Positions 44,226 to 51,758 of a DNA stretch of 64,000 bases are shown one piece after another. The number at the start of each line of letters is the position of its first letter. Position 1 is the stretch's first letter. A program made the translations under genes and the position numbers. The notes below the pieces were generated by a model. It had not been told where the DNA came from. It worked only from the letters and a program-made list of their open reading frames with translations, and did no database searches. The stretch comes from Lacibacter sediminis. Lineage in GTDB: Bacteria; Bacteroidota; Bacteroidia; Chitinophagales; Chitinophagaceae. The DNA lies in the NCBI RefSeq assembly GCF_014168535.1, contig NZ_CP060007.1:5055653-5119652 (forward strand), read 5' to 3'.

Positions 44226-45199
44226 AACCAGGAAGCTTTTAAGTTGAGTCCTGTTCTTTCATCGAGCCCAAACAGCAGATTCATATTCTGTACAGCTTGT
44301 CCACTTGCACCTTTTAATAAGTTGTCTGCTGCTGAATGAACAACGAGCATATCACCAACTTTCTCCAGTTGAATGAGACACTTGTTTGTATTCACCACTT
44401 GTTTTAAGAAAACAGCTTCTTTAATGACATGTGTAAATGCAGCATCTGCATAAAAATCTTCATACAGTTTATTCAATTCATCCAGATTCTTTTCACATTT
44501 CAATTGTGAGCTGATGAAAATGCCTCTTGTAAAATCACCACGCCATGGAACAAAGTTTACAGCAATATCGCTGTTGGGTTGTAATTGCAATAGTGATTCG
44601 CCGATCTCTCCGAGATGTTGATGCGTTAATGTTTTGTAGGCTTGAATATTATTTGCTCTCCAACTAAAATGGGATGTGGCGGACAAACTTTGTCCTGCAC
44701 CTGTACTACCGGTGATGCCCGTTGTGTACACATCTTTCAACAGACCGGCTTTTGCCAATGGCAATAAACCAAGTTGAAGAGTTGTAGCAAAGCAACCAGG
44801 GTTAGCAATATTTTGTGCGGATTTAATTTGTTCTTTGTTCAGCTCAGGTAAACCGTAGACAAACTTGCGGTTACCAATTGTTGAACTGTTTGTTAACCGA
44901 AAATCATTGGCGAGATCAATTACTTTGATCTTTTCATTAATTGTATTCTCAGCCAAGAATTTTTTTGATTCACCATGACCAAGACAAAGGAATAATACAT
45001 CAATATCGTTCGATAATTCACCTGTGAATTTGAGTTCAGTTTCACCAACAAGATCCTGGTGTACTTTATAAACAGGTTCACCTGCATTACTTCTGCTGTG
45101 AATAAATGATAATTCAGCAGAAGGATGATTGATCAACAAACGGATCAGCTCACCACCTGTATAACCTGCACCACCAATAATTCCTACTTTGATCTGCAT
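44222..45199 (-). CDS. argC: N-acetyl-gamma-glutamyl-phosphate reductase
   Basis: The 325-aa enzyme reduces N-acylglutamyl phosphate to the semialdehyde with NADPH. The Rossmann start VGIIGGAGYTGGELIRLL, the catalytic Cys in IANPGCFATTLQLGLLP and the GITGSTGAGQSLSATSHF motif are complete. Length is in the usual range for the shorter type. It follows argG by six bases. Its stop codon TAA lies within the right arm of the cassette inverted repeat, so translation to the stop would open that helix. Confidence 0.94.
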   Translation of the reverse strand: MQIKVGIIGGAGYTGGELIRLLINHPSAELSFIHSRSNAGEPVYKVHQDLVGETELKFTGELSNDIDVLFLCLGHGESKKFLAENTINEKIKVIDLANDFRLTNSSTIGNRKFVYGLPELNKEQIKSAQNIANPGCFATTLQLGLLPLAKAGLLKDVYTTGITGSTGAGQSLSATSHFSWRANNIQAYKTLTHQHLGEIGESLLQLQPNSDIAVNFVPWRGDFTRGIFISSQLKCEKNLDELNKLYEDFYADAAFTHVIKEAVFLKQVVNTNKCLIQLEKVGDMLVVHSAADNLLKGASGQAVQNMNLLFGLDERTGLNLKASWF

Positions 45200-45205
45200 G
45201 ACTGA

Positions 45206-46408
45206 TTATTTTTCGTTTTCTGCCTGCACCGAAGTCCAGATAGAAGTTTGATTGCCGAATATTTTTGAGAAGCCTCTCACATCATCACCGGTAAAGCCGG
45301 TGTTCATTTCACCATACTTGCCAAACTTGCTGCTCATAAGATCATATTTGCTATCGATACCAATTACCTGGAAACGGTAAGGCATCAGTTGTACAAATAC
45401 ATCACCTGTTACATTCTGCTGACTGCTGATGAAGTAAGCTTCAATATCACGCATAACAGGATCAAGAATTTGTCCTTCGTGCATCCAGTTACCGTAGAAC
45501 TGTGCCAAGGTATCTTTCCATTGCAACTGCCATTTGGTAAGCACATGCTTTTCCAATGCATGATGTGCTTTCAAGATCACCATTGGTGCTGCTGCTTCAA
45601 AACCAACACGTCCTTTAATGCCGATGATGGTATCACCCACATGAATATCTCTTGCAATACCGTAAGCGCCGGCTATTGTTTGTAAATGATTGATCGCATC
45701 AACGGGATGATCGAACTGTTGATCGTTCACCGCTTTCAGTTCCCCTTTTTCAAAATGAAGTTTTACTTCTTCGCTTCCGTTTTTGGTTACTTGCGTAGGC
45801 CACGCTTCTTCGGGCAACATGCCTTTACTGTTGAGCGTTTCTTTACCGCCAATGCTGGTTCCCCACAGTCCTTTATTAATGGAGTAAGCTGCTTTTTCAA
45901 AATTCATTTCCACACCCTTGCTCTTGAGGTAAGAAATTTCTTCTTCCCGACTCAACTTCATATCACGAATAGGTGTGATGATCTCGACACCGGGAATCAT
46001 AATGTGAAAGATCATATCGAAACGCACCTGGTCGTTACCAGCGCCAGTGCTGCCATGTGCAACTGCATCGGCGTTTAATTTCTTTGCATGTTCAGCAATG
46101 TGCAAGGCCTGGCTCAAACGCTCTGCGCTTACACTGAGCGGATATGTGTTATTCTTTAAACAGTTTCCGAATACAAGAAACTTAATGATGCGTTCGTAGT
46201 AGCCTTTTACTGCATCAACAGTGGTATGCGACTTTACACCCAGCTTGTAAGCATGTGCTTCGATCTTTTTTAATTCTTCTTCACTGAAGCCACCGGTGTT
46301 AACAATCACCGAATGAATTTCATAACCTTTTTCATCGCTGAGGTATTTGGCGCAGTAAGTAGTATCCAATCCACCACTAAAGCCGAGTACAATTTTTTTG
46401 TTTGCCAT
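45206..46408 (-). CDS. argG: Argininosuccinate synthase
   Basis: The 400-aa cytosolic enzyme joins citrulline and aspartate using ATP. The N-terminal P-loop-like GFSGGLDTTYCAKYL and the AHGSTGAGNDQVRFD motif are clear, with GKETLNSKGMLPEEAWP and GRVGFEAAAPMVIL further on. Family-normal length. It is the second gene of the operon, 79 bases downstream of the GNAT gene and directly before argC. Confidence 0.95.
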   Translation of the reverse strand: MANKKIVLGFSGGLDTTYCAKYLSDEKGYEIHSVIVNTGGFSEEELKKIEAHAYKLGVKSHTTVDAVKGYYERIIKFLVFGNCLKNNTYPLSVSAERLSQALHIAEHAKKLNADAVAHGSTGAGNDQVRFDMIFHIMIPGVEIITPIRDMKLSREEEISYLKSKGVEMNFEKAAYSINKGLWGTSIGGKETLNSKGMLPEEAWPTQVTKNGSEEVKLHFEKGELKAVNDQQFDHPVDAINHLQTIAGAYGIARDIHVGDTIIGIKGRVGFEAAAPMVILKAHHALEKHVLTKWQLQWKDTLAQFYGNWMHEGQILDPVMRDIEAYFISSQQNVTGDVFVQLMPYRFQVIGIDSKYDLMSSKFGKYGEMNTGFTGDDVRGFSKIFGNQTSIWTSVQAENEK

Positions 46409-46487
46409 TGCTGAATAGAATTATTGAACGTAGAAGAGTGCGACGCAACAACAGATCAACTATGAACCGCTGCCGGCTACACCCAAC

Positions 46488-47204
46488 TTATAAATGAAAA
46501 AAATATTGTAAGAATCTTTTTGCTTTGCTTTCGCCGCCGCCTTTATCTTCTTTGTCTTTGCGGAGGAATGGTTTTAATAATTTCCATTCTTTGAAACGCA
46601 ACAAACGTTCAAAGCCTTTTTTATTTTCTTCGAAGTATTGTTTTGTTTCTTCAGGCTCGTAATGATCTTTTGGATCGTAAAGCATAGCAGTGCACATACA
46701 GTTTTTGCGCTCTTTGCTCGTGAGAATATCAAAGTTCACGCAGCTCTTGCAACCACTCCAGAATTCTTCATCCTGTGTTAACTCACTATAGGTAACAGGT
46801 TCGTAACCTAGGTCGGAATTAATTTTCATCACCGCCAGGCCAGTAGTTAAACCAAAGATCTTTGCTTCTGGGTATAGTTGCCTTGATAATTTGAAGATGC
46901 GTTCCTTGATCTGTTTTGCCACACCACTTTTTCTGAACGCAGGAGAAACGATCAATCCACTGTTTGCAACAAATGCACCATGGCTCCATGTTTCAATATA
47001 ACAGAAGCCCACCCATGTGCCATCTTTTGTAAGAGCGATCACCGCTTTGCCTTCGTTCATTTTATTCGCCACATATTCCGGGCTACGTTTGGCAATACCT
47101 GTGCCTCTTGCTTTGGCACTTTGCTCCATTTCGTTGGTGATCGTTTCAGCATAGTGAGAATCGCCACTATTGGCTACACGTATAATAATTTCCTGATTGT
47201 CCAT
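46488..47204 (-). CDS. GNAT acyltransferase heading the arginine operon; candidate N-acylglutamate synthase
   Basis: The 238-aa product has a GNAT core: VIALTKDGTWVGFCYIETW, then the CoA-binding loop LIVSPAFRKSGVAKQIKERIF, and GLTTGLAVMKINSDLGYEPV. It then has an added Cys-rich segment, GCKSCVNFD ... NCMC, and a charged C-terminus (KDKEDKGGGESKAKRF). It is the first gene of an operon that encodes every later step of arginine synthesis but no recognisable ArgA or ArgJ. By position it is the likely N-acetyl- or N-succinylglutamate synthase; such GNATs recur at this place in Bacteroidetes. The Cys pattern C-x2-C...C-x-C could bind zinc. Reaction not proven from the sequence. Confidence 0.75.
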   Translation of the reverse strand: MDNQEIIIRVANSGDSHYAETITNEMEQSAKARGTGIAKRSPEYVANKMNEGKAVIALTKDGTWVGFCYIETWSHGAFVANSGLIVSPAFRKSGVAKQIKERIFKLSRQLYPEAKIFGLTTGLAVMKINSDLGYEPVTYSELTQDEEFWSGCKSCVNFDILTSKERKNCMCTAMLYDPKDHYEPEETKQYFEENKKGFERLLRFKEWKLLKPFLRKDKEDKGGGESKAKRFLQYFFHL

Positions 47205-47211
47205 GATTGAA

Positions 47212-47363
47212 TTAGCTTAACAAAACCGGGATGACCAATCCTAAGAGTATTACCGGGAGGTTGTTCACTGACAGGGGCCGTGGTGAAGGGCTCGTCCTAT
47301 CAGACGATGCGTCGAGGTCGTGGGGAAAATACATAGAAGTTAGAAGTGCTGTTGTTGGCACTT
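47212..47363 (-). other. GC-rich structured leader of the arginine operon
   Basis: Between the candidate promoter and the first gene is a block (about 47225-47330) much richer in G and C than the AT-rich DNA on either side. On the minus strand small stems can be drawn: GACG-CAT-CGTC, TTCAC with GTGAA, CCGG with CCGG, and AAGTGC (47344-47349 arm) with GCACTT (47358-47363). No known riboswitch core was recognised. A 40-codon frame (47334 down to 47212) ends eight bases before the GNAT start but lacks runs of Arg codons. Alternatives are an extragenic palindromic repeat or an attenuator. Confidence 0.45.
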
Positions 47364-47419
47364 ACTTCAATTATGTGATATGTATTTGCGTTTGTCAATT
47401 GCTTAATAAAATTGAGGAA

Positions 47420-47451
47420 CAAAAGTAATTGATATAATTATATGATGCACA
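47420..47451 (-). promoter_or_regulatory. Candidate promoter and palindromic operator of the arginine operon
   Basis: Minus strand: TGTG (47451-47448), a 20-base spacer and a perfect minus-7 element TACTTTTG (47427-47420). The spacer contains the 12-base palindrome ATATAATTATAT (47432-47443), well placed for a repressor such as an ArgR-type protein. The expected transcript start near 47413 leaves a leader of about 210 bases. Confidence 0.5.
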
Positions 47452-47501
47452 TAAAATTTTGGTAAAGAATTAAGAACGATAGTTAGTGAACCGGGCGATA
47501 A

Positions 47502-48416
47502 TCAAGGCTTTATGTGTCGTGCTTCGTTTTGCTTCTTAATGAATGAAATGATAAGTCCGCTGATGATGATACATACAATGCCCAGCAACGAAACAATATC
47601 AGGGAATGCATCACCCAACATCATACCAATGAAAATGCTGAAGATGATGCCTGCATAGCTGATGGCTGAAACAATTCCTGCCTTATCAGCACCGTAAGCT
47701 TTGGTCACAAAGTATTGACCAAACAATGCTGATGTACCCATGAGTAAAACCGGAAACCATTCTGTCTGTTGCGGCCAGCGCCAGTTGATGAAAAGAACTT
47801 CATCTGCCGGTAATTGCAGTAAGTAACGAAGTAGTGTAAAGAGTAATGGTACAAGCACACCTGTGAGAACAAAAGAGAGAACAATTACTCGTGTGTCGTA
47901 ATACTTTGTAAGTCGGCCAACGGTTAAATAAGCAATAGCTGAAAGAATACCACTCAACAATCCTGCAAGATGATAATACCACGGAAAATGAATGTTTGGT
48001 TTATAGATAAGCAACATGCCGGCAAAACCAAGCAATACAGCCAGCACTACCCAGCGACCTTCATATTCTTTGAACAACAGGAATGAAAATATTGCGATGA
48101 ACAAAGCAGAAGTAAGATTATAACTCATCGCTGTTCCCAATGGCAAATGTAGAATACAGTAGAGTAACATGTAAACTGCTGATGTACCCATTAGCCCTCG
48201 AAAGATGAGTCGGAGCAGTTTGCCGCCTGTTTGTTCGGGTGCACGGTTGATTAAACTGATGGTTATAAACAGTAAGCCAATACTGTTACGCCAGAATACC
48301 AACTGCCCGGCATTAAAACTTCCTTTCAATGCTTTGGCAGCACCGCCCATAACAGAAAAACCAAATGCCGCCAACAGCATAAAGAAAATGCCACGATATG
48401 TTGGAGAGATGTTCAA
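47502..48416 (-). CDS. DMT-family transporter (EamA domains)
   Basis: The 304-aa product has about ten hydrophobic helices in two EamA-type halves. Landmarks are GGAAKALKGSFNAGQLVFWRN in the first half, MSYNLTSALFIAIFSFLLFKE, and in the second half MGTSALFGQYFVTKAYGADK and SYAGIIFSIFIGMMLGD. Such drug/metabolite transporters move small molecules across the inner membrane; the substrate is not predictable. It starts three bases after the stop of the M24 peptidase gene, so the two are co-transcribed. The 5' gene codes for a secreted peptidase, so uptake or efflux of amino acids or peptides is a reasonable guess. Confidence 0.88.
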   Translation of the reverse strand: MNISPTYRGIFFMLLAAFGFSVMGGAAKALKGSFNAGQLVFWRNSIGLLFITISLINRAPEQTGGKLLRLIFRGLMGTSAVYMLLYCILHLPLGTAMSYNLTSALFIAIFSFLLFKEYEGRWVVLAVLLGFAGMLLIYKPNIHFPWYYHLAGLLSGILSAIAYLTVGRLTKYYDTRVIVLSFVLTGVLVPLLFTLLRYLLQLPADEVLFINWRWPQQTEWFPVLLMGTSALFGQYFVTKAYGADKAGIVSAISYAGIIFSIFIGMMLGDAFPDIVSLLGIVCIIISGLIISFIKKQNEARHIKP

Positions 48417-48419
48417 TTG

Positions 48420-49760
48420 TTAATTGCCAACATGCTTATTTGCTCTTGGTATAAGGTAGATTTCTTTTTGCCTTCCACCGATGTAACGAAAACCATTCTC
48501 ATCAAAATAACCATCCTGCTCGAGCATAATGCGGATGCTTTTTTTCCATTCAGGAATATCTGTTGCTGCGTTTAACTCAATGCTATAAGCAGTGCTGTAG
48601 TTCATTGGGAAATCGCCTGAGCCAGGCACTCCGCCTTGTTGATCCCACAAACCAATGGTTGGACCGGCTGCATGCCCATGAAAACCGAGTGGATGCGTAT
48701 AGATGGTTGCAGTAATATTTTCTTTCTTCGCTTGTGCCAATGCATCAGCCAAGATCTGGTTGCCTGTTTTATCTTTTTTGAATTGCGATGTAAGAATATC
48801 CTGCAGGCGGTTTGCTTTTGCAAATGCATCACGAATACTTTTTGGCACTTCTGTTTCGCCTGGCTTTAATACATAAGCATGTTCCTGCACATCCGTATTC
48901 AATCGCAGATAAGTAATACCAATATCAACATGCAACAGATCACCGGGTTGAATCACATCATCTTTGGGACGATTAGAAAAACTCCGCAGGTGTTCAAAGC
49001 TTTGCGGATCGTTGCGTTGAACGGACACCGATGGATGAAACCATGTGCTGTAGCCCATGCTTCTGATCTTTTCACGGAACCACCATACCACATCATCAGT
49101 TGTTGTAACGCCGGGTGTAATTACTTTTTCTGAAAACCCTTCTTCAATAATTTTTCTTGTTTCATATACTAATTGTGGATAGATCTGCATCTCTCTTTCT
49201 GTTCTTGTTTCTAACCAGTTTACAGCAAGTGTTTCCGCACTCACCACTTTTGATTTGAAAGCAGCAGGAAACTTTTGCATCATTTCGTTATACTCGGTAT
49301 GATCTAAACCATCTGCATGACCAAAATTGGTTGAGGTGTTGATGCCGATCTTTTTTGGATTACGTGTTGTAATGATATTCATCAATGCATCCCACTGATC
49401 GGGAAATTTCTGCATATCCCATTCGGCTTTAATATTCTCACCAACGTTGTAACGGGCAATGGCCAGTTTTTCAAAAACCTTCTTTTCCGGGTTATTATAA
49501 AATACAATGATGGTTCTCCGGCGTGCCGAGATCCATGTTGATGGCAACATGGTACGGATAACAGGATCTTCATTGTACTCTCTTGAAATGATCACCCATA
49601 GATCAATGCCATTGCGTTCCATTAATACAGGTAGGAGATTATTAAAGCGATCAGCAAGAATTTCATCGATCACTTTCGCCTGCTCACGCATTGGAAGCAC
49701 TTGTGCATGGCCAAAACAAACAGACGTAAGTATAACAAGGAGTAAAAAATATTTTTTCAT
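48420..49760 (-). CDS. Secreted M24 metallopeptidase (aminopeptidase P-like)
   Basis: The 446-aa product has a signal peptide (ends CFGHAQ). The N-terminal creatinase-like half contains NGIDLWVIISREYNEDPVI. The C-terminal pita-bread half has the metal-ligand line HVDIGITYLRLNTDVQEHAY, then HPLGFHGHAAGPTIGLWDQQ, then SIELNAAT and EQDGYF. Compared with canonical aminopeptidase P (D-D-H-E-E) these lines are modified, so I cannot confirm an intact two-metal site. Related Bacteroidetes proteins are annotated as Xaa-Pro peptidase family. Expected location is periplasm. The DMT transporter follows three bases later. Confidence 0.82.
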   Translation of the reverse strand: MKKYFLLLVILTSVCFGHAQVLPMREQAKVIDEILADRFNNLLPVLMERNGIDLWVIISREYNEDPVIRTMLPSTWISARRRTIIVFYNNPEKKVFEKLAIARYNVGENIKAEWDMQKFPDQWDALMNIITTRNPKKIGINTSTNFGHADGLDHTEYNEMMQKFPAAFKSKVVSAETLAVNWLETRTEREMQIYPQLVYETRKIIEEGFSEKVITPGVTTTDDVVWWFREKIRSMGYSTWFHPSVSVQRNDPQSFEHLRSFSNRPKDDVIQPGDLLHVDIGITYLRLNTDVQEHAYVLKPGETEVPKSIRDAFAKANRLQDILTSQFKKDKTGNQILADALAQAKKENITATIYTHPLGFHGHAAGPTIGLWDQQGGVPGSGDFPMNYSTAYSIELNAATDIPEWKKSIRIMLEQDGYFDENGFRYIGGRQKEIYLIPRANKHVGN

Positions 49761-49875
49761 ACATTTTATTTACGTGTTCGAATGTACGAAAGCCATAAAG
49801 TATTACCTGTGTAAGAAAATGACGAGAAAAAAGTTTGTGGAATGAATTTTTACATTATTTTAGCAAACCTTTTAA

Positions 49876-50037
49876 AAGAAAAAGGTCACCTGTAGAAACA
49901 GCTGACCGTTAACGATTGCTTGCCATATAAAAAAATAGATCTGTATCTTTACTTGTCGCTTGGAGCGACTTGATTCTTGGCCGTTTACGATGCTTCCCCT
50001 TTAACGATTGCCTGCCATATACTTTTTAAGCCCGAAT
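49876..50037 (-). ncRNA. Candidate small RNA with three copies of a GGCARGCAATCGTTAA-like motif
   Basis: On the minus strand a strong promoter (50075-50044) is followed by a region with three related motifs: GGCAGGCAATCGTTAAAGG (within 50021-49999), GGGAAGCATCGTAAACGG (within 49999-49981) and GGCAAGCAATCGTTAACGG (within 49929-49906). Copies one and three are both preceded by TATAT. A hairpin GTCGCT-CCA-AGCGAC (49969-49955) lies between the second and third. The region ends in a terminator: GGTCAGCTGT pairs with ACAGGTGACC (49907-49884, one mismatch), followed by TTTTTCTTTT. There is no open reading frame longer than a few codons. Expected length about 160 bases. It could instead be the leader of the M24 gene, whose start is about 115 bases further on. 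Confidence 0.6.
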
Positions 50038-50043
50038 CCGAAA

Positions 50044-50075
50044 CAAAAGTAAACCTGTTGTTTTTGTACATCAAA
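50044..50075 (-). promoter_or_regulatory. Promoter of the candidate small RNA
   Basis: Minus strand: TTTG (50075-50072), a 20-base spacer, TACTTTTG (50051-50044). Both elements match the Bacteroidetes primary sigma consensus TTTG / TAnnTTTG exactly. Confidence 0.7.
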
Positions 50076-50162
50076 TCAAATAACGGGTCTTTTTATGACG
50101 TCAAAGTCGGGGAAAGACAGTGAAACACAGGCAGGACAAGGGTTTCAGGAAAAAAAAATATT

Positions 50163-51710
50163 ATGGCCAACAGGTTTTCAGATACATTATTTCAATTAGT
50201 TCACTCCCTCGAAAAAGCCGAGAAACGGCATTTTAAACTCTACATCAAGCGTAGTTCCTCAAAAGAAGATCTTAAGATCATCCAGCTTTTTGATGCTTTA
50301 GACAAAATGCAGGAGTACGACGAACATGTTCTACTCCGCAAACTCACCGATAACAGCAAAACAAAACTCGCCAACCTTAAAACACATTTGTATAAAGAAT
50401 TACTGGCCAGTTTACGTTTGTTAAAAACAGGTGAGAATGTTGATCTGCAGTTGAGTGAGCACTTAGATAATGCCCGACTTCTCTATAACAAAGGATTAAA
50501 ACAACAAAGCTTACGCATTATTGAAAAAGCAAAAGAGCTCGCACGTGCTAATCAAAAGTTCAATACGCTTGTACAGTTGATCTCTCTCGAAAAGAAAATT
50601 GAAACATTACATATCACCCGCAGCTCTACTGATAAAACAGAGTTGATGGCAGAAGAGGCATTCCAGATCAGCAGTCATATTGATCGTGTAACACGTTTAT
50701 CAAATCTTGCACTTCTGCTATATCGTTGGTATGTATTGAACGGTCATGCACGTAATGAAGAAGACGAAATAGATATAAAGACTTTTTTCAAAAGTTATCT
50801 GCCAAAAGATCTTTCGCTTATCAATGGTTTTTATGAAGAGCTATACCTCTACCAGAGTTATTGCTGGTATGCTTTCATTCGCCAGGATTTTTTAATGTAC
50901 TATCGTTATGCAGAGAAATGGGTGAACCTGTACAGGGCAGAACCTCATTTGAAAAACATTGAAACGGGTCATTACATCAAAGGAATGCAGGCATTGCTTA
51001 ATGCGCATTTTGATCTGCGTAACTTCAAAAAGTTTGAAGAGACATTAAAAGAGTTTGAAGAATACGAGAAAACACCTGAAGCACAGTTGCATGATAATTT
51101 CCGGACACATACTTCTATTTATATCAACAGTTCAAGAGTCAACGGTCATTTGATGAAGGGCACATTCAAAGAAGGTTTAAAACTGGTGCCGCTTATTGAA
51201 GAAAAGCTTAGTGAGTATTCATTATTTGTTGATCAGCACCGAATACTTGTATTCAATTATAAAATTGCATCGTTGTATTTCGGCAATGGCAATTACGAAA
51301 AAGCAATTGACTATCTCCACCGTATCATCAACGGACCAATGGACATGCGCATCGATCTGCAGTGTTATTCCCGTTTGATGCATTTGCTGAGTCATTATGA
51401 ATTGGGTAACTATGAAATTCTTGATTCCCTTAGTAAATCGGTTCACCGTTTTATGGAAAAGATGAAAAATTTGACAACTGTTGAAGAAGCGGTGTTCAAA
51501 TTCTTAAAGACCAGCTTTACACAATCGCCTGATAAAATTAAAAAGGCGTTGGAAAAATTATTGCAGGATATCAAGCACCTTGAAAAGAACCGTTTCCAGA
51601 CAAGATCATTCGCTTATCTCGATATTATTTCCTGGGCCGAAAGTAAAGTGTATAACAAAACCATGGAACAGGTGGTGAACGGGAAGTACAAAGCCAGCGA
51701 ACGCAGGTAA
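50163..51710 (+). CDS. Cytosolic helical-repeat protein of unknown function
   Basis: The 515-aa product is almost entirely helical, with TPR-like pairs (for example NARLLYNKGLKQQSLRIIEK around residue 110 and RILVFNYKIASLYFGNGNYEKAIDYL around residue 360). The N-terminus (FQLVHSLEKAEKRHFKLYIK) is highly conserved-looking and basic. There is no signal peptide, membrane segment, or catalytic motif. I do not know a named family; similar proteins appear widely in Chitinophagaceae-type genomes. It probably acts as a protein-binding scaffold. It is alone on its strand; upstream is the candidate small RNA region on the other strand, downstream is a pair of short direct repeats. Confidence 0.7.
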   Translation: MANRFSDTLFQLVHSLEKAEKRHFKLYIKRSSSKEDLKIIQLFDALDKMQEYDEHVLLRKLTDNSKTKLANLKTHLYKELLASLRLLKTGENVDLQLSEHLDNARLLYNKGLKQQSLRIIEKAKELARANQKFNTLVQLISLEKKIETLHITRSSTDKTELMAEEAFQISSHIDRVTRLSNLALLLYRWYVLNGHARNEEDEIDIKTFFKSYLPKDLSLINGFYEELYLYQSYCWYAFIRQDFLMYYRYAEKWVNLYRAEPHLKNIETGHYIKGMQALLNAHFDLRNFKKFEETLKEFEEYEKTPEAQLHDNFRTHTSIYINSSRVNGHLMKGTFKEGLKLVPLIEEKLSEYSLFVDQHRILVFNYKIASLYFGNGNYEKAIDYLHRIINGPMDMRIDLQCYSRLMHLLSHYELGNYEILDSLSKSVHRFMEKMKNLTTVEEAVFKFLKTSFTQSPDKIKKALEKLLQDIKHLEKNRFQTRSFAYLDIISWAESKVYNKTMEQVVNGKYKASERR

Positions 51711-51720
51711 GAATATAGCC

Positions 51721-51753
51721 GGTGACCCACCTAAAGCCAAACGGTGACCCACC
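51721..51753. repeat. Direct repeat GGTGACCCACC, two copies
   Basis: GGTGACCCACC occurs at 51721-51731 and 51743-51753, 11 bases apart, between convergent genes. The second copy, with flanking bases, forms CGGTG-ACC-CACCG. A related CCCACCGAAAA lies at about 1331. Multiple short sites of this kind occur at the ends of some insertion sequences, but no transposase is here. Confidence 0.7.
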
Positions 51754-51758
51754 GAAAA

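Noticed and set aside
47212..47334. 40-codon leader peptide before the arginine operon
   Set aside because: It has only two Arg codons and no run that would support attenuation by arginine supply; kept only as part of the structured leader.
49884..50021. Tandem leader peptides reading Met-Ala-Ser-Asn-Arg and Met-Ala-Gly-Asn-Arg
   Set aside because: Five-codon frames starting in the ATATGGCA motif arise in two of the three copies only; the third copy has no start codon, so the motif is more likely conserved as RNA or DNA than as peptide.
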